NCBI GenBank assembly: GCA_041392165.1
Contig: JAWKMN010000001.1
Coordinates: forward strand, 310,001-374,000
Length of the DNA: 64,000 nt
From: Arenibacter sp041392165
GTDB lineage: Bacteria; Bacteroidota; Bacteroidia; Flavobacteriales; Flavobacteriaceae
Direction of reading: 5' to 3'
Both the position numbers and the translations under genes were made by a program. Below the pieces are notes generated by a model. It did not search any database and was not told the DNA's origin. It saw only the letters and a program-made list of their open reading frames with translations. This document shows, one piece after another, positions 35,961 through 43,814 of the stretch; position 1 is the stretch's first letter; every line of letters starts with the position of its first letter.

Positions 35961-36050
35961 TCCACCGGGCCACCTTCCCCTTACTGGGGAAGGAATTGTT
36001 CCATGTGTTTAAGGAAAAGATTGTCCCCTTGAGGGGACCATAGGGGTGTT
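35961..36050. repeat. Palindrome-armed inverted-repeat element, no ORF
   Basis: Left arm (~35962-35995) contains the palindrome CTTCCCCTTACTGGGGAAGG and right arm (~36020-36050) contains GTCCCCTTGAGGGGAC. The arms face each other with ACC...GGT-type ends (ACCGGGCC and TAGGGGTGT). Structure parallels the elements between the rfb genes but the sequence is more diverged. It sits just after the GH3 stop. Confidence 0.6.
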
Positions 36051-36128
36051 TATTATTAAGACTTGCTTAAAAAATACCAAAGAAATAGAGAAAAAAATCC
36101 TTGAAAATAAAACAAAAAATATAAATTG

Positions 36129-36136
36129 TAGTTTTG
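36129..36136 (+). promoter_or_regulatory. Promoter -7 box of DUF6909 - Wzz-like - rfbB operon (TAGTTTTG)
   Basis: Perfect TAnnTTTG ending 14 nt before ATG 36151; the longer open frame from 36046 would start upstream of it, inside the repeat element. Confidence 0.55.
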
Positions 36137-36150
36137 CACGAAATCTGCTT

Positions 36151-37836
36151 ATGAGCAAATCCGTTAACACCACCAGGGCGCAAGATTCCACCAATGCCAT
36201 TGAGCGTTTGTACATAACCATGCGGCATCTTTTCAACCGTGGATTTTACAAACCGTCAGGTGTTTCTGGAGCTACCCTAAGACAATCCCTTTTACAATTG
36301 CGCCCTGAAATATACGGTTCCATTGCCGAGGAAAAAACCGAACTAAACGGACTAATGTATGTTTTGGAAAGATTGCCGGAAGGCATAGAACAATGTAGGT
36401 TTATAAATCTCACTTCAGATGAAGGTTATGCCGGTTCCCAATTCAAGCCCATAATCCCCCCTAAAAGAAGAAGAAACTGTTATAGGATAGATGAAGAACA
36501 GATGAATATTGAGATTACCCGAGGCAGATCGGACATTTACGATATTTTGACCCATCTCACCTTTTTGTTCATTGAATCGGAAAAAATCAGTAAAAAAGTC
36601 CTCATAGAAGATTCGGATAAAACCATTAGGGACTGGGTAAAATTGGAAGAAGCGGTCAATAAAGAAGAACTTGGCCAAAGGGAAAGGGAAGTGGCTCTTA
36701 TCCATGTGGCCAATATTTTGGGAAGGCCGTTCATTGAAGTTATGGAAATCCACCACAAACTATCAACTACTTCCGACCCGGAACGTTTTTTAAAAATTAT
36801 CTTTTGGTTGGGCAAACTGGCCATAGAGGAAGAAACGACCGGGAACAAAAGGGCCATTACCTTCAGTCCCATGTTACGGGAACGTTTGGGGCATCATATT
36901 CACGGGGAACGATGGGCAAATAGGATCAAGGAAACATTGCAGGAGCATGGTCTATTGGAACGCCCTATCCATATAATTAGTGCCAATATGCATAGTGTAA
37001 TGAACTCCCTGTTCGCCAAAAAGGCACTGTCCAAAACCTTGACGGGCAAAACGAAATTGGAGATATATGAGGCATTGAGCATCCCCAAAAACGCCAACCT
37101 AAGGGAAAAGGTAACTGCCCAGGCCAAAAAAAACGGAATGATCGCCATTGATGACGTTTCCGGGACCAATATAGATGTACAAATTTTTGACATGGCCAAA
37201 TTGGGGAAAGGTGGCTGTTGTTACGAATTGCCAACAAACTGCCCGGAAAATGAAAAACCAGTTATCTTTGTAATGGATTATGCTTTTGGGGAGCAGGCTT
37301 ATGAAACCATTGATGAATTGTTGAAACCTTATAGGCTTAAAAAAAACCAAAAGGTATTTTTAAATGTCGCCTCTATAAACATCATGGGAAAAGCAGGAAT
37401 TCTGGAAGGGGGAAAAGGGGATATCATGATTCCGGATGCCCACATTTTTGAAGGCACGGCCGATAATTACCCTTTTATCAATGAATTGAAAAAAGAGGAT
37501 TTTGAAGGCAACGGACTTAAGGTTTTACAAGGAGCCATGGTAACCGTATTGGGAACTTCCTTGCAAAATAGGGACATCTTAAAATTCTTCCATGAATCCA
37601 CTTGGAACGTAATTGGATTGGAAATGGAGGGGGTTCATTATCAGAAGGCCATACAATCCGCTTCCAAAATTAGAAAGAGTATACGGCAAGATGTTAAAGT
37701 ACGCTATGCCTACTATGCCTCGGATAATCCTTTGGAGACGGGTAGTACCTTGGCTTCCGGGGGTTTGGGTACCACAGGGGTAAAACCTACTTATTTAATT
37801 ACCGATAAAATACTAACACAAATATTTAATTCCTAG
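36151..37836 (+). CDS. DUF6909 family protein with a nucleoside-phosphorylase-like C-terminal region
   Basis: 561 residues from ATG 36151 (MSKSVNTTRAQDSTNAIERLY). The protein belongs to a conserved Bacteroidota family (DUF6909) without known function. The N-terminal half is helical (RHLFNRGFYKPSGVSGATLRQ). In the C-terminal ~170 residues I see motifs of the PNP/UDP phosphorylase superfamily: IMGKAGILEGGKGDIMIPDAH (glycine-rich then GDxxxPD), GLEMEG (~490-495, the ribose-binding EMEG), and YYASDNP ~28 residues later (the SD of the base-binding Asp). The next gene begins 3 bp after its stop, so it leads the polysaccharide operon. Any enzymatic role is inference. Confidence 0.82.
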   Translation: MSKSVNTTRAQDSTNAIERLYITMRHLFNRGFYKPSGVSGATLRQSLLQLRPEIYGSIAEEKTELNGLMYVLERLPEGIEQCRFINLTSDEGYAGSQFKPIIPPKRRRNCYRIDEEQMNIEITRGRSDIYDILTHLTFLFIESEKISKKVLIEDSDKTIRDWVKLEEAVNKEELGQREREVALIHVANILGRPFIEVMEIHHKLSTTSDPERFLKIIFWLGKLAIEEETTGNKRAITFSPMLRERLGHHIHGERWANRIKETLQEHGLLERPIHIISANMHSVMNSLFAKKALSKTLTGKTKLEIYEALSIPKNANLREKVTAQAKKNGMIAIDDVSGTNIDVQIFDMAKLGKGGCCYELPTNCPENEKPVIFVMDYAFGEQAYETIDELLKPYRLKKNQKVFLNVASINIMGKAGILEGGKGDIMIPDAHIFEGTADNYPFINELKKEDFEGNGLKVLQGAMVTVLGTSLQNRDILKFFHESTWNVIGLEMEGVHYQKAIQSASKIRKSIRQDVKVRYAYYASDNPLETGSTLASGGLGTTGVKPTYLITDKILTQIFNS

Positions 37837-37839
37837 TTT

Positions 37840-38898
37840 ATGGCTAATCAACAACCAACAAATAGCAGTCCATCTTCTTCCGAAGAAATAGATTTGGGGC
37901 AACTGTTTCAATTAATAGGTAACGCTTTCAAGAAATTCTTCCGTTTTATAGGGAATATTTTCAAAAGTATTTTCCATACCGTTATCCTATTCCTGCTTTT
38001 TATACAAAAGCATTTTATAAAATTTGTGGTTGCTGCCATTGTAGGTTTGGCCTTGGGCATTTATTTGGATATGGTAAAAAAGCCCAAATTTATTTCCACT
38101 ATGGTCGTGGAGCCCAATTTTAACAGTGTGCAACAATTGTACAACAACATTAATTTCTATAATGAACTTGCTCAATCAGGGGATTCCATAGCACTAGCCG
38201 AAGCAATGGATATTAGTGTATCCGAAGCAAATAGCATAAAAAAGTTTTCGGTAGAATCTTACTCGGACGAGAATCAGAAAGTGCAATTGTTCGATAAATT
38301 TGTGCGCAGTTTGGACTCTACCACCAAAAAGGCCATAGACATGCAGAATTTTCTTAAGAACTTTAATTCCATGGATGCCCGCTTCCACACCATATCGGTA
38401 ACCACGGCCAACAACATGGTAGCCAAAAAAATTCAACCTTCCATTATCAGCTCTATTTCCCGAAACGAATATTTTCAGTTACAACAGAGCATCAACGATC
38501 AAAACATAACCCTACAGGACAGCTTGTACAAAAAACAGTTGATGGAGGTAGATTCCCTTCAACAATTGTACAAACGGGTAATGGTAAAGGAGGCCGAAAA
38601 ACCCATGCAGGGCACCAATATCAACCTAGGTGAAGGCGGAGGGCAGGAAAACAAGGAATTGGCCCTGATCAACCAAGTGGATCGCTTAAAACAGAATTTA
38701 GTACTCCTAAACGAAGAACGCGCCAATAAAAGTAGTATCCTCAACGTTATCTCGGCTTTCCCGAGAAGAGGTGTAGAGGTAAAGGGAATATTGAACAGTT
38801 ATAAATTTTGGATACCTCTTGGTTTTGTAGGAATTACATTATTGGTTTTAAGTTTGTCGGACTTAAACAACTATTTAAAAAAATATAAAAAAGAATGA
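37840..38898 (+). CDS. Wzz/GumC-like chain-length regulator (putative)
   Basis: 352 residues with the topology of a polysaccharide co-polymerase: N-terminal membrane helices (~34-62, IGNIFKSIFHTVILFLLFIQKHFIKFVVAA) and one near the C-terminus (~320-340, WIPLGFVGITLLVLSLSDL), enclosing a mainly helical periplasmic region with coiled-coil heptads (~190-300). Only 3 bp separate it from the DUF6909 stop and 3 bp from rfbB. No tyrosine-kinase domain is attached. Sequence similarity to named Wzz proteins is not evident by eye; the call rests on topology and context. Confidence 0.6.
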   Translation: MANQQPTNSSPSSSEEIDLGQLFQLIGNAFKKFFRFIGNIFKSIFHTVILFLLFIQKHFIKFVVAAIVGLALGIYLDMVKKPKFISTMVVEPNFNSVQQLYNNINFYNELAQSGDSIALAEAMDISVSEANSIKKFSVESYSDENQKVQLFDKFVRSLDSTTKKAIDMQNFLKNFNSMDARFHTISVTTANNMVAKKIQPSIISSISRNEYFQLQQSINDQNITLQDSLYKKQLMEVDSLQQLYKRVMVKEAEKPMQGTNINLGEGGGQENKELALINQVDRLKQNLVLLNEERANKSSILNVISAFPRRGVEVKGILNSYKFWIPLGFVGITLLVLSLSDLNNYLKKYKKE

Positions 38899-38901
38899 TC
38901 C

Positions 38902-39948
38902 ATGAACATATTGGTTACTGGTGGGGCGGGATTTATCGGCTCCCATGTGGTTAGGAGATTGGTCACCAATTATCCCAATTATCACATCTATAATTTGGAT
39001 GCCCTGACCTATGCCGGTAATCTTGAAAACCTAAAGGATATAGAATCTGCCCCCAATTACACTTTTATAAAAGGGGATATAACGGAGTCCGGTTATATTC
39101 ATGCTATTTTTAAGAGACATACGTTTGATGCTGTCATTCATTTAGCTGCCGAGTCGCACGTAGATCGGTCTATATATGACCCAATGGCCTTTGTAAAAAC
39201 CAACGTTCTTGGAACGGTACACCTTTTAAACGCGGCCAAATCCACTTGGGAAAGGGATTATGTGGGTAAACGTTTTTATCACATCAGCACCGACGAGGTA
39301 TTTGGAACCTTAGGGGATACCGGCTTGTTTACCGAAACCACGGCTTATGGCCCTAACTCCCCGTATTCGGCCTCTAAGGCTAGTTCCGATCATTTTGTTA
39401 GAGCTTATGGGGAAACCTATGGCCTGCCCTATGTGATTAGCAACTGTTCCAACAATTACGGCCCCAATCAGTTCCCTGAAAAGCTGATCCCCTTGTTTTT
39501 AAACAACATAATTAAAAATAAACCATTGCCGGTATATGGAGATGGTAATTATACCAGGGATTGGTTATTTGTATTGGACCATGCCCTAGCGATCGATTTG
39601 GTGCTCCATAAAGGAAAAAATGCCAAAACCTATAATATTGGTGGCTTTAATGAATGGAAGAACCTAGATTTAGTAAAATTGCTCTGCAAACAAATGGACA
39701 CAAGACTGGGAAGAGCAGTTGGTGAAAGCGAAAACCTTATTAATTATGTAAAGGACAGACCTGGGCACGACCTCCGGTATGCAATAGATGCATCAAAAAT
39801 TAAAAATGAATTAGGCTGGGAGCCCTCCGTAACCTTTGAAGAAGGTTTGGCGAAGACCATCGACTGGTACCTGGCCAATGAAGAATGGTTAAAGAATGTT
39901 ACTTCGGGAAAGTATCAGGAATATTATAAGAGGCAGTATTGCAAATAA
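38902..39948 (+). CDS. rfbB: dTDP-glucose 4,6-dehydratase
   Basis: Second step of dTDP-L-rhamnose synthesis: dTDP-glucose to dTDP-4-keto-6-deoxyglucose. 348-residue extended SDR: NAD-binding TGGAGFIGSH (~7-16), Thr-Asp-Glu catalytic run STDEVFG, and YSASKASSD with the active Tyr and Lys. The substrate-specific NNYGPNQFPEKLIPL run is intact. Starts 3 bp after the Wzz-like gene. The next rfb gene, rfbA, is 740 bp away because a DUF559 module lies between them. Confidence 0.97.
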   Translation: MNILVTGGAGFIGSHVVRRLVTNYPNYHIYNLDALTYAGNLENLKDIESAPNYTFIKGDITESGYIHAIFKRHTFDAVIHLAAESHVDRSIYDPMAFVKTNVLGTVHLLNAAKSTWERDYVGKRFYHISTDEVFGTLGDTGLFTETTAYGPNSPYSASKASSDHFVRAYGETYGLPYVISNCSNNYGPNQFPEKLIPLFLNNIIKNKPLPVYGDGNYTRDWLFVLDHALAIDLVLHKGKNAKTYNIGGFNEWKNLDLVKLLCKQMDTRLGRAVGESENLINYVKDRPGHDLRYAIDASKIKNELGWEPSVTFEEGLAKTIDWYLANEEWLKNVTSGKYQEYYKRQYCK

Positions 39949-40100
39949 TGATAATGTGCTAATTGATTAATGTCACAATGAACCAATGTAACAATATACG
40001 TAGGTTTGTTGATTTGAAAATTTGCGAAGTTCTTTAAAGATTTAATGAACAAGGGCGACATCGCCCTATCCCCTACATTGGATTACACTCAGTACAGACT

Positions 40101-40194
40101 TTCAAAGGGGGAACAAATTGTGACAAAATAGGCTGGCACATGTATAGGATAACGGAAACAACTCCCCCTTTTGAAGGGGACTAAGAGGGGATGT
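40101..40194. repeat. Inverted-repeat element B (upstream of DUF559 copy 1)
   Basis: Left arm remnant TTCAAAGGGGGAA (40101-40113) and right arm ACTCCCCCTTTTGAAGGGGA continuing to GGGGATGT (40160-40194). The ~47-nt interior (TTGTGACAAAATAGGCTGGC, then GGATAACGGAAACA) is almost the same as in the element at 42256-42365. The outer half of the left arm is not recognisable. A separate perfect hairpin GGGCGA-CA-TCGCCC stands at 40053-40066. Confidence 0.7.
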
Positions 40195-40208
40195 AAAAAT
40201 CTTAATAA

Positions 40209-40559
40209 TTGAAAAACAAAATAATACCATATAACCCAAAGCTTAAAGCGTTCACCAGAGAACTAAGAAAGAATAGTACTTTGTCCGAAATATTGTTATG
40301 GAGCCAAATTAAACGGAAGGCTTTTGGGATAGAATTCCACCAACAAGTCCCTATGTTAAATTATATTGTGGATTTTTATTCCCACGAGATTATGTTGGCC
40401 ATTGAAATTGATGGAAATAGCCATGATCATAAACAAAATTATGACCACAGGAGACAGTATGAACTAGAACAATACGGCGTTAATTGTCTCAGGATTTCGA
40501 ATAAGGAAATAAAGCAGCAAATGTTTAGTGTTTTACTAGGGGGATTAAGGGGGATGTAA
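40209..40559 (+). CDS. DUF559 endonuclease-like protein, copy 1
   Basis: 116 residues, single DUF559 domain related to Vsr (very-short-patch) and restriction-type PD-(D/E)xK nucleases. The catalytic pattern is visible: IVDFYSHE, then AIEIDGNSHD (ExDG). TTG start directly after an in-frame TAA, 14 nt past the right arm of element B. The last codons (VLLGGLRGM) are translated from a palindromic arm, meaning the original 3' end was replaced by repeat sequence. About 85 % identical to copy 2 over the first 110 residues by hand count (17 differences). Not part of rhamnose synthesis; an inserted element. Confidence 0.75.
   Translation: MKNKIIPYNPKLKAFTRELRKNSTLSEILLWSQIKRKAFGIEFHQQVPMLNYIVDFYSHEIMLAIEIDGNSHDHKQNYDHRRQYELEQYGVNCLRISNKEIKQQMFSVLLGGLRGM
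40533..40554. repeat. Isolated element arm at the 3' end of DUF559 copy 1
   Basis: GGGGGATTAAGGGGGATGT, the outer part of a right arm, fused to the nuclease coding sequence. Downstream sequence AAAAAGTATAATTATT matches that after element D at 42366, so both share the same outer flank. Confidence 0.7.
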
Positions 40560-40688
40560 AAAGTATAATTATTAAAAAAATTCAGTTACGAAGTGATAAA
40601 GTTACACTGTTATGAAGAAAACAAATGAAACTCGTTAACATAATAACTGAATAACAGCATAACTCGATAACTATATAACAACTAAATC

Positions 40689-41552
40689 ATGAAAGGCATC
40701 ATATTGGCAGGAGGTACCGGAACTAGATTATACCCCATCACCATTGCGATAAGCAAACAGTTAATGCCCATCTATGATAAACCCATGATCTATTACCCTT
40801 TGGCCACCTTGATGTCGGCCGGAATAAAGGAAATATTGATCATTACCACACCTCAGGATATGGAGCTGTTCAAAAAACTATTGGGGGACGGGTCTCAATT
40901 GGGCTGTGATTTTAAGTATGCCTGTCAGAAAGAACCTAAAGGACTTGCAGAGGCGTTTATTATAGGGGAAGAATTCATTGGAAAGGACAAAGTCGCCCTA
41001 ATTCTGGGCGATAATATTTTTTATGGCTCTGGATTGGCCGATCTATTGCAGGCCAATAATGATCCTGATGGCGGAATTATTTACGGATACCACGTGCAAG
41101 ACCCACAACGTTACGGCGTGGTGGAATTCAATGCCGAAGGCAAAGCCATCAGTATAGAAGAAAAACCAAAGCAACCCAAATCCAACTACGCAGTTCCGGG
41201 CATTTATTTTTATGATAATGAGGTTGTAGAAATTGCAAAAAACATCAAACCCAGTCCGAGAGGAGAATTGGAGATTACCGACATCAATAAGACTTACTTG
41301 GAAAAAGGTAAATTAAAGGTAAGCATATTGGATCGTGGCACGGCTTGGTTGGACACCGGCACCTTTGCTTCCCTCATGCAGGCATCCCAGTTTGTAGAGG
41401 TTATTGAGGAACGCCAAGGACTAAAAATAGGGGCCATAGAAGAAATCGCTTATACCATGGGGTATATTTCAAAAGAACAACTTTACACCCTAGCGCAACC
41501 TTTATTAAAAAGTGGGTATGGCGCGTACTTGTTAGGGTTGATCAAAAATTGA
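40689..41552 (+). CDS. rfbA: Glucose-1-phosphate thymidylyltransferase
   Basis: First step of dTDP-L-rhamnose synthesis: glucose-1-phosphate plus dTTP to dTDP-glucose. 287 residues, the standard RmlA length. Nucleotidyltransferase signature LAGGTGTRLYPIT at the N-terminus (~6-18), sugar-binding runs EKPKQPKSNYAVPGIYFYD and DRGTAWLDTGT are intact. ATG at 40689 follows a leader made of short ATAACT-type repeats. Flanked on both sides by DUF559 modules. Confidence 0.97.
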   Translation: MKGIILAGGTGTRLYPITIAISKQLMPIYDKPMIYYPLATLMSAGIKEILIITTPQDMELFKKLLGDGSQLGCDFKYACQKEPKGLAEAFIIGEEFIGKDKVALILGDNIFYGSGLADLLQANNDPDGGIIYGYHVQDPQRYGVVEFNAEGKAISIEEKPKQPKSNYAVPGIYFYDNEVVEIAKNIKPSPRGELEITDINKTYLEKGKLKVSILDRGTAWLDTGTFASLMQASQFVEVIEERQGLKIGAIEEIAYTMGYISKEQLYTLAQPLLKSGYGAYLLGLIKN

Positions 41553-41643
41553 ACTGGATAACGACATAACTCAATTACCAAGTAATGAAGTTACGCAGTT
41601 ATGAAGAAACAAAAATGAAACTAGTTAACAAGATAACTGGAGT

Positions 41644-41803
41644 AACATCCCCCCGCCCCCTTCAAAGGGGAAGTAATTTGTGACAAAAATATAGGCGGTA
41701 TAAGCACATGAAAACGACATAACCATATTAGATAGAATAAAAACGAATCGTCCAAAACATTGTTGAAAACAACTCCCCCTTGGAAGGGGGATTAAGGGGG
41801 ATG
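41644..41803. repeat. Inverted-repeat element C (upstream of DUF559 copy 2)
   Basis: Left arm ACATCCCCCCGCCCCCTTCA continuing into AAGGGGAA (41645-41672), right arm ACTCCCCCTTGGAAGGGGGA continuing to GGGGGATGT (41772-41803). Interior is ~98 nt, longer than in B and D; it starts with the same TTTGTGACAAAA but then diverges. Ends are ACATCCCC / GGGGATGT. Confidence 0.75.
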
Positions 41804-41818
41804 TAAAAATCTTACTAA

Positions 41819-42229
41819 TTGAAAAACAGGATAATTCCATATGACCCAAAGCTTAAAACATACGCCAGGGAACTACGAAAAAATAGTACCCTGTCCGAAA
41901 TATTGTTGTGGAACCAAATTAAACGAAAAGCATTTGGGGTAGAATTTCACCGACAAGTCCCTATGCTAAATTACATTGTTGATTTTTATTCCCATGAAAT
42001 CAAATTGGCCATTGAAATTGATGGAAATAGCCATGACAACAAACAAAACTATGACAATAAAAGGCAGTATGAACTAGAGCAATATGGTGTAACTTTTCTC
42101 AGGATTTCCGATAAGGACATAAAACAACAAATATTTAGTGTATTATTGGTGTTAAAGGATAAAATTGAAGAATTAAATAACAAAGTAGCAGATAGACATC
42201 CCCCTAGCTCCATTGGAGACTCAGATTGA
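41819..42229 (+). CDS. DUF559 endonuclease-like protein, copy 2
   Basis: 136 residues; same domain and same catalytic pattern as copy 1 (IVDFYSHE ... AIEIDGNSHD). TTG start preceded immediately by TAA, at the same distance from the right arm of element C as copy 1 has from element B. The natural C-terminus appears to be near VLKDKIEELNNK; the final ~17 residues (RHPPSSIGDSD) are read from a partial left arm of a repeat element. Sits between rfbA and rfbC. Confidence 0.75.
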   Translation: MKNRIIPYDPKLKTYARELRKNSTLSEILLWNQIKRKAFGVEFHRQVPMLNYIVDFYSHEIKLAIEIDGNSHDNKQNYDNKRQYELEQYGVTFLRISDKDIKQQIFSVLLVLKDKIEELNNKVADRHPPSSIGDSD

Positions 42230-42265
42230 AGATCAAATAACAAAGTAGCAGATAGACATCCCCCT
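42175..42265 (+). repeat. 60-bp-period direct repeat at the end of DUF559 copy 2
   Basis: The same 31 bases, AAATAACAAAGTAGCAGATA followed by GACATCCCCCT, occur at 42175 and again exactly 60 bp later at 42235. The first copy runs into a short aberrant arm (AGCTCCATTGGAG), the second into element D. A tandem duplication at the element border. Confidence 0.8.
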
Positions 42266-42365
42266 GGCCCCCTTCAAAGGGGGAATAAATTATGACAAAA
42301 TAGGGTGGCACATTCACAGGATAACAGAAACAACTCCCCCTTTGAAGGGGGATTAAGGGGGATGT
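42256..42365. repeat. Inverted-repeat element D, complete
   Basis: Best-preserved copy, 110 bp. Left arm ACATCCCCCTGGCCCCCTTC with AAAGGGGGAA (42256-42285); right arm ACTCCCCCTTTGAAGGGGGA with TTAAGGGGGATGT (42333-42365). The two arms are inverted repeats of each other and each contains an internal palindrome (CCCCCTTCAAAGGGGG type). I see no target-site duplication. Confidence 0.8.
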
Positions 42366-42471
42366 AAAAAAGTATAATTATTGAAAATATTCAGTTACGA
42401 AGTGATGAATTAAAATGATAAAAACAAAACTGGATAACATCATAACCTTATAACAACATAACTCGATAACA

Positions 42472-43017
42472 TTGAAAATAACAGAAACCCAGCTAAAAGG
42501 CTGTTTTATTATAGAACCCAAGATTCATGTGGATGACAGAGGGTTCTTTTTTGAATCTTATCATAAAACCCTTTTGGAAGAAGCCATTGGAGAAGCCATT
42601 GATTTTGTTCAGGACAACATCTCCATTTCCGAAAAAGGGGTGCTACGAGGATTGCATTACCAAACCGGAGTACATTCCCAAGCCAAATTAGTGCAGGTAT
42701 TAAAAGGAGAGGTGTTGGATGTTATTGTAGATCTTAGAAAGAAAAGCTCAACCTTTGGCCAGTATTTTAAGCTAAGACTATCATCCGAAAACAGAAAATC
42801 CATTTTTATACCAAAAGGTATGGCTCATGGGTTTTTAGCCTTGACCAAGGAGGTTATTTTTACCTACAAATGCGATGCATATTACCATCCCCCATCCGAA
42901 GCTGGAATTATCTATAACGATCCGGATTTACAAATTGATTGGGAATTTGAGGAAACAGACATGATACTTTCTGAAAAGGACCTAAAATTGCCGCTATGGA
43001 AGGACCTCAACATTTAA
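42472..43017 (+). CDS. rfbC: dTDP-4-dehydrorhamnose 3,5-epimerase
   Basis: Third step of dTDP-L-rhamnose synthesis. 181 residues, cupin-like RmlC fold. Catalytic His in RGLHYQ (~60-65) and Tyr in the run YKCDAYYHPPSEAGIIYNDP (~130-150) are present. The start is TTG (MKITETQLKGCFIIEP); no ATG fits. Its 3' end overlaps rfbD by 22 bp. Confidence 0.95.
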   Translation: MKITETQLKGCFIIEPKIHVDDRGFFFESYHKTLLEEAIGEAIDFVQDNISISEKGVLRGLHYQTGVHSQAKLVQVLKGEVLDVIVDLRKKSSTFGQYFKLRLSSENRKSIFIPKGMAHGFLALTKEVIFTYKCDAYYHPPSEAGIIYNDPDLQIDWEFEETDMILSEKDLKLPLWKDLNI

Positions 43018-43814
43018 AAAGAATACTGGTCACCGGTGCCTCAGGGCAATTGGGTTTAAGCCTTCAGGATTTGGCTCATAAATACCCTAATTTGGAATTC
43101 ATTTTTAAAAATTCAAAAACCTTGGACATAACCAATAATGATAAAGTACTTCAAATTTTCAAAACAAGCGGCTTTGATTATTGTATCAATTGTGCCGCCT
43201 ATACCAAGGTTGATGAGGCAGAGAAAAACCCAAAAATGGCCTTTAACGTAAATGCAGAGGCCGTAAAGAATTTGGCTTTGGTCTGCAAAAATAATAACGT
43301 TACCTTGATCCACATATCCACCGATTATGTGTTTGATGGGGAAAAAGTATCTCCCTATACCGTTGATGACCAACCAAACCCAATTAATGTATATGGCAAG
43401 TCAAAATGGGATGGCGAAAAGTACATACAGGAAATATGCGACAAGTATTTTATTGTACGTACCTCTTGGCTGTACCATAAAAAACATGGTCACAACTTTT
43501 ACAAGACCATTTTGGCAAAGGCAAAAAAAGGGGGAGAATTGCGTATAACCGACAAAGAAATGGGCTGTCCAACCAACGCTGCAAACCTTGCCAAATTTCT
43601 ATTGAAGCTTATATTGGCTGAAAATCAAAATTTTGGTATTTATCACTATACAGACGGACAAATTATGAGTTGGTATGGGTTTGCCTTAAGTATATTGGAA
43701 GAAAACGGATTGAAAAGTACTACAAATATTGTGAAGGACAATAATTATCGTAGTTTTGCCAAACGGCCTAAATATAGCATGCTACTAACCAAAAAAGAAG
43801 CCTTTGAAAAATAA
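42996..43814 (+). CDS. rfbD: dTDP-4-dehydrorhamnose reductase
   Basis: Last step of dTDP-L-rhamnose synthesis, NAD(P)H-dependent reduction. 272 residues: TGASGQLGLSL nucleotide-binding motif (~14-24), STDYVFDGE and YGKSKWDGE (Tyr-x3-Lys). The ATG at 42996 lies inside rfbC in another frame, giving translational coupling. It overlaps wbpD by 11 bp, so rfbC-rfbD-wbpD are read as one unit. Confidence 0.95.
   Translation: MEGPQHLKRILVTGASGQLGLSLQDLAHKYPNLEFIFKNSKTLDITNNDKVLQIFKTSGFDYCINCAAYTKVDEAEKNPKMAFNVNAEAVKNLALVCKNNNVTLIHISTDYVFDGEKVSPYTVDDQPNPINVYGKSKWDGEKYIQEICDKYFIVRTSWLYHKKHGHNFYKTILAKAKKGGELRITDKEMGCPTNAANLAKFLLKLILAENQNFGIYHYTDGQIMSWYGFALSILEENGLKSTTNIVKDNNYRSFAKRPKYSMLLTKKEAFEK

Noticed and set aside
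42175..42265. Two-unit 31-bp repeat with 29-bp spacing, CRISPR-like length
   Set aside because: The unit is the border of a palindromic element beside a DUF559 gene; there are only two copies and no cas genes.
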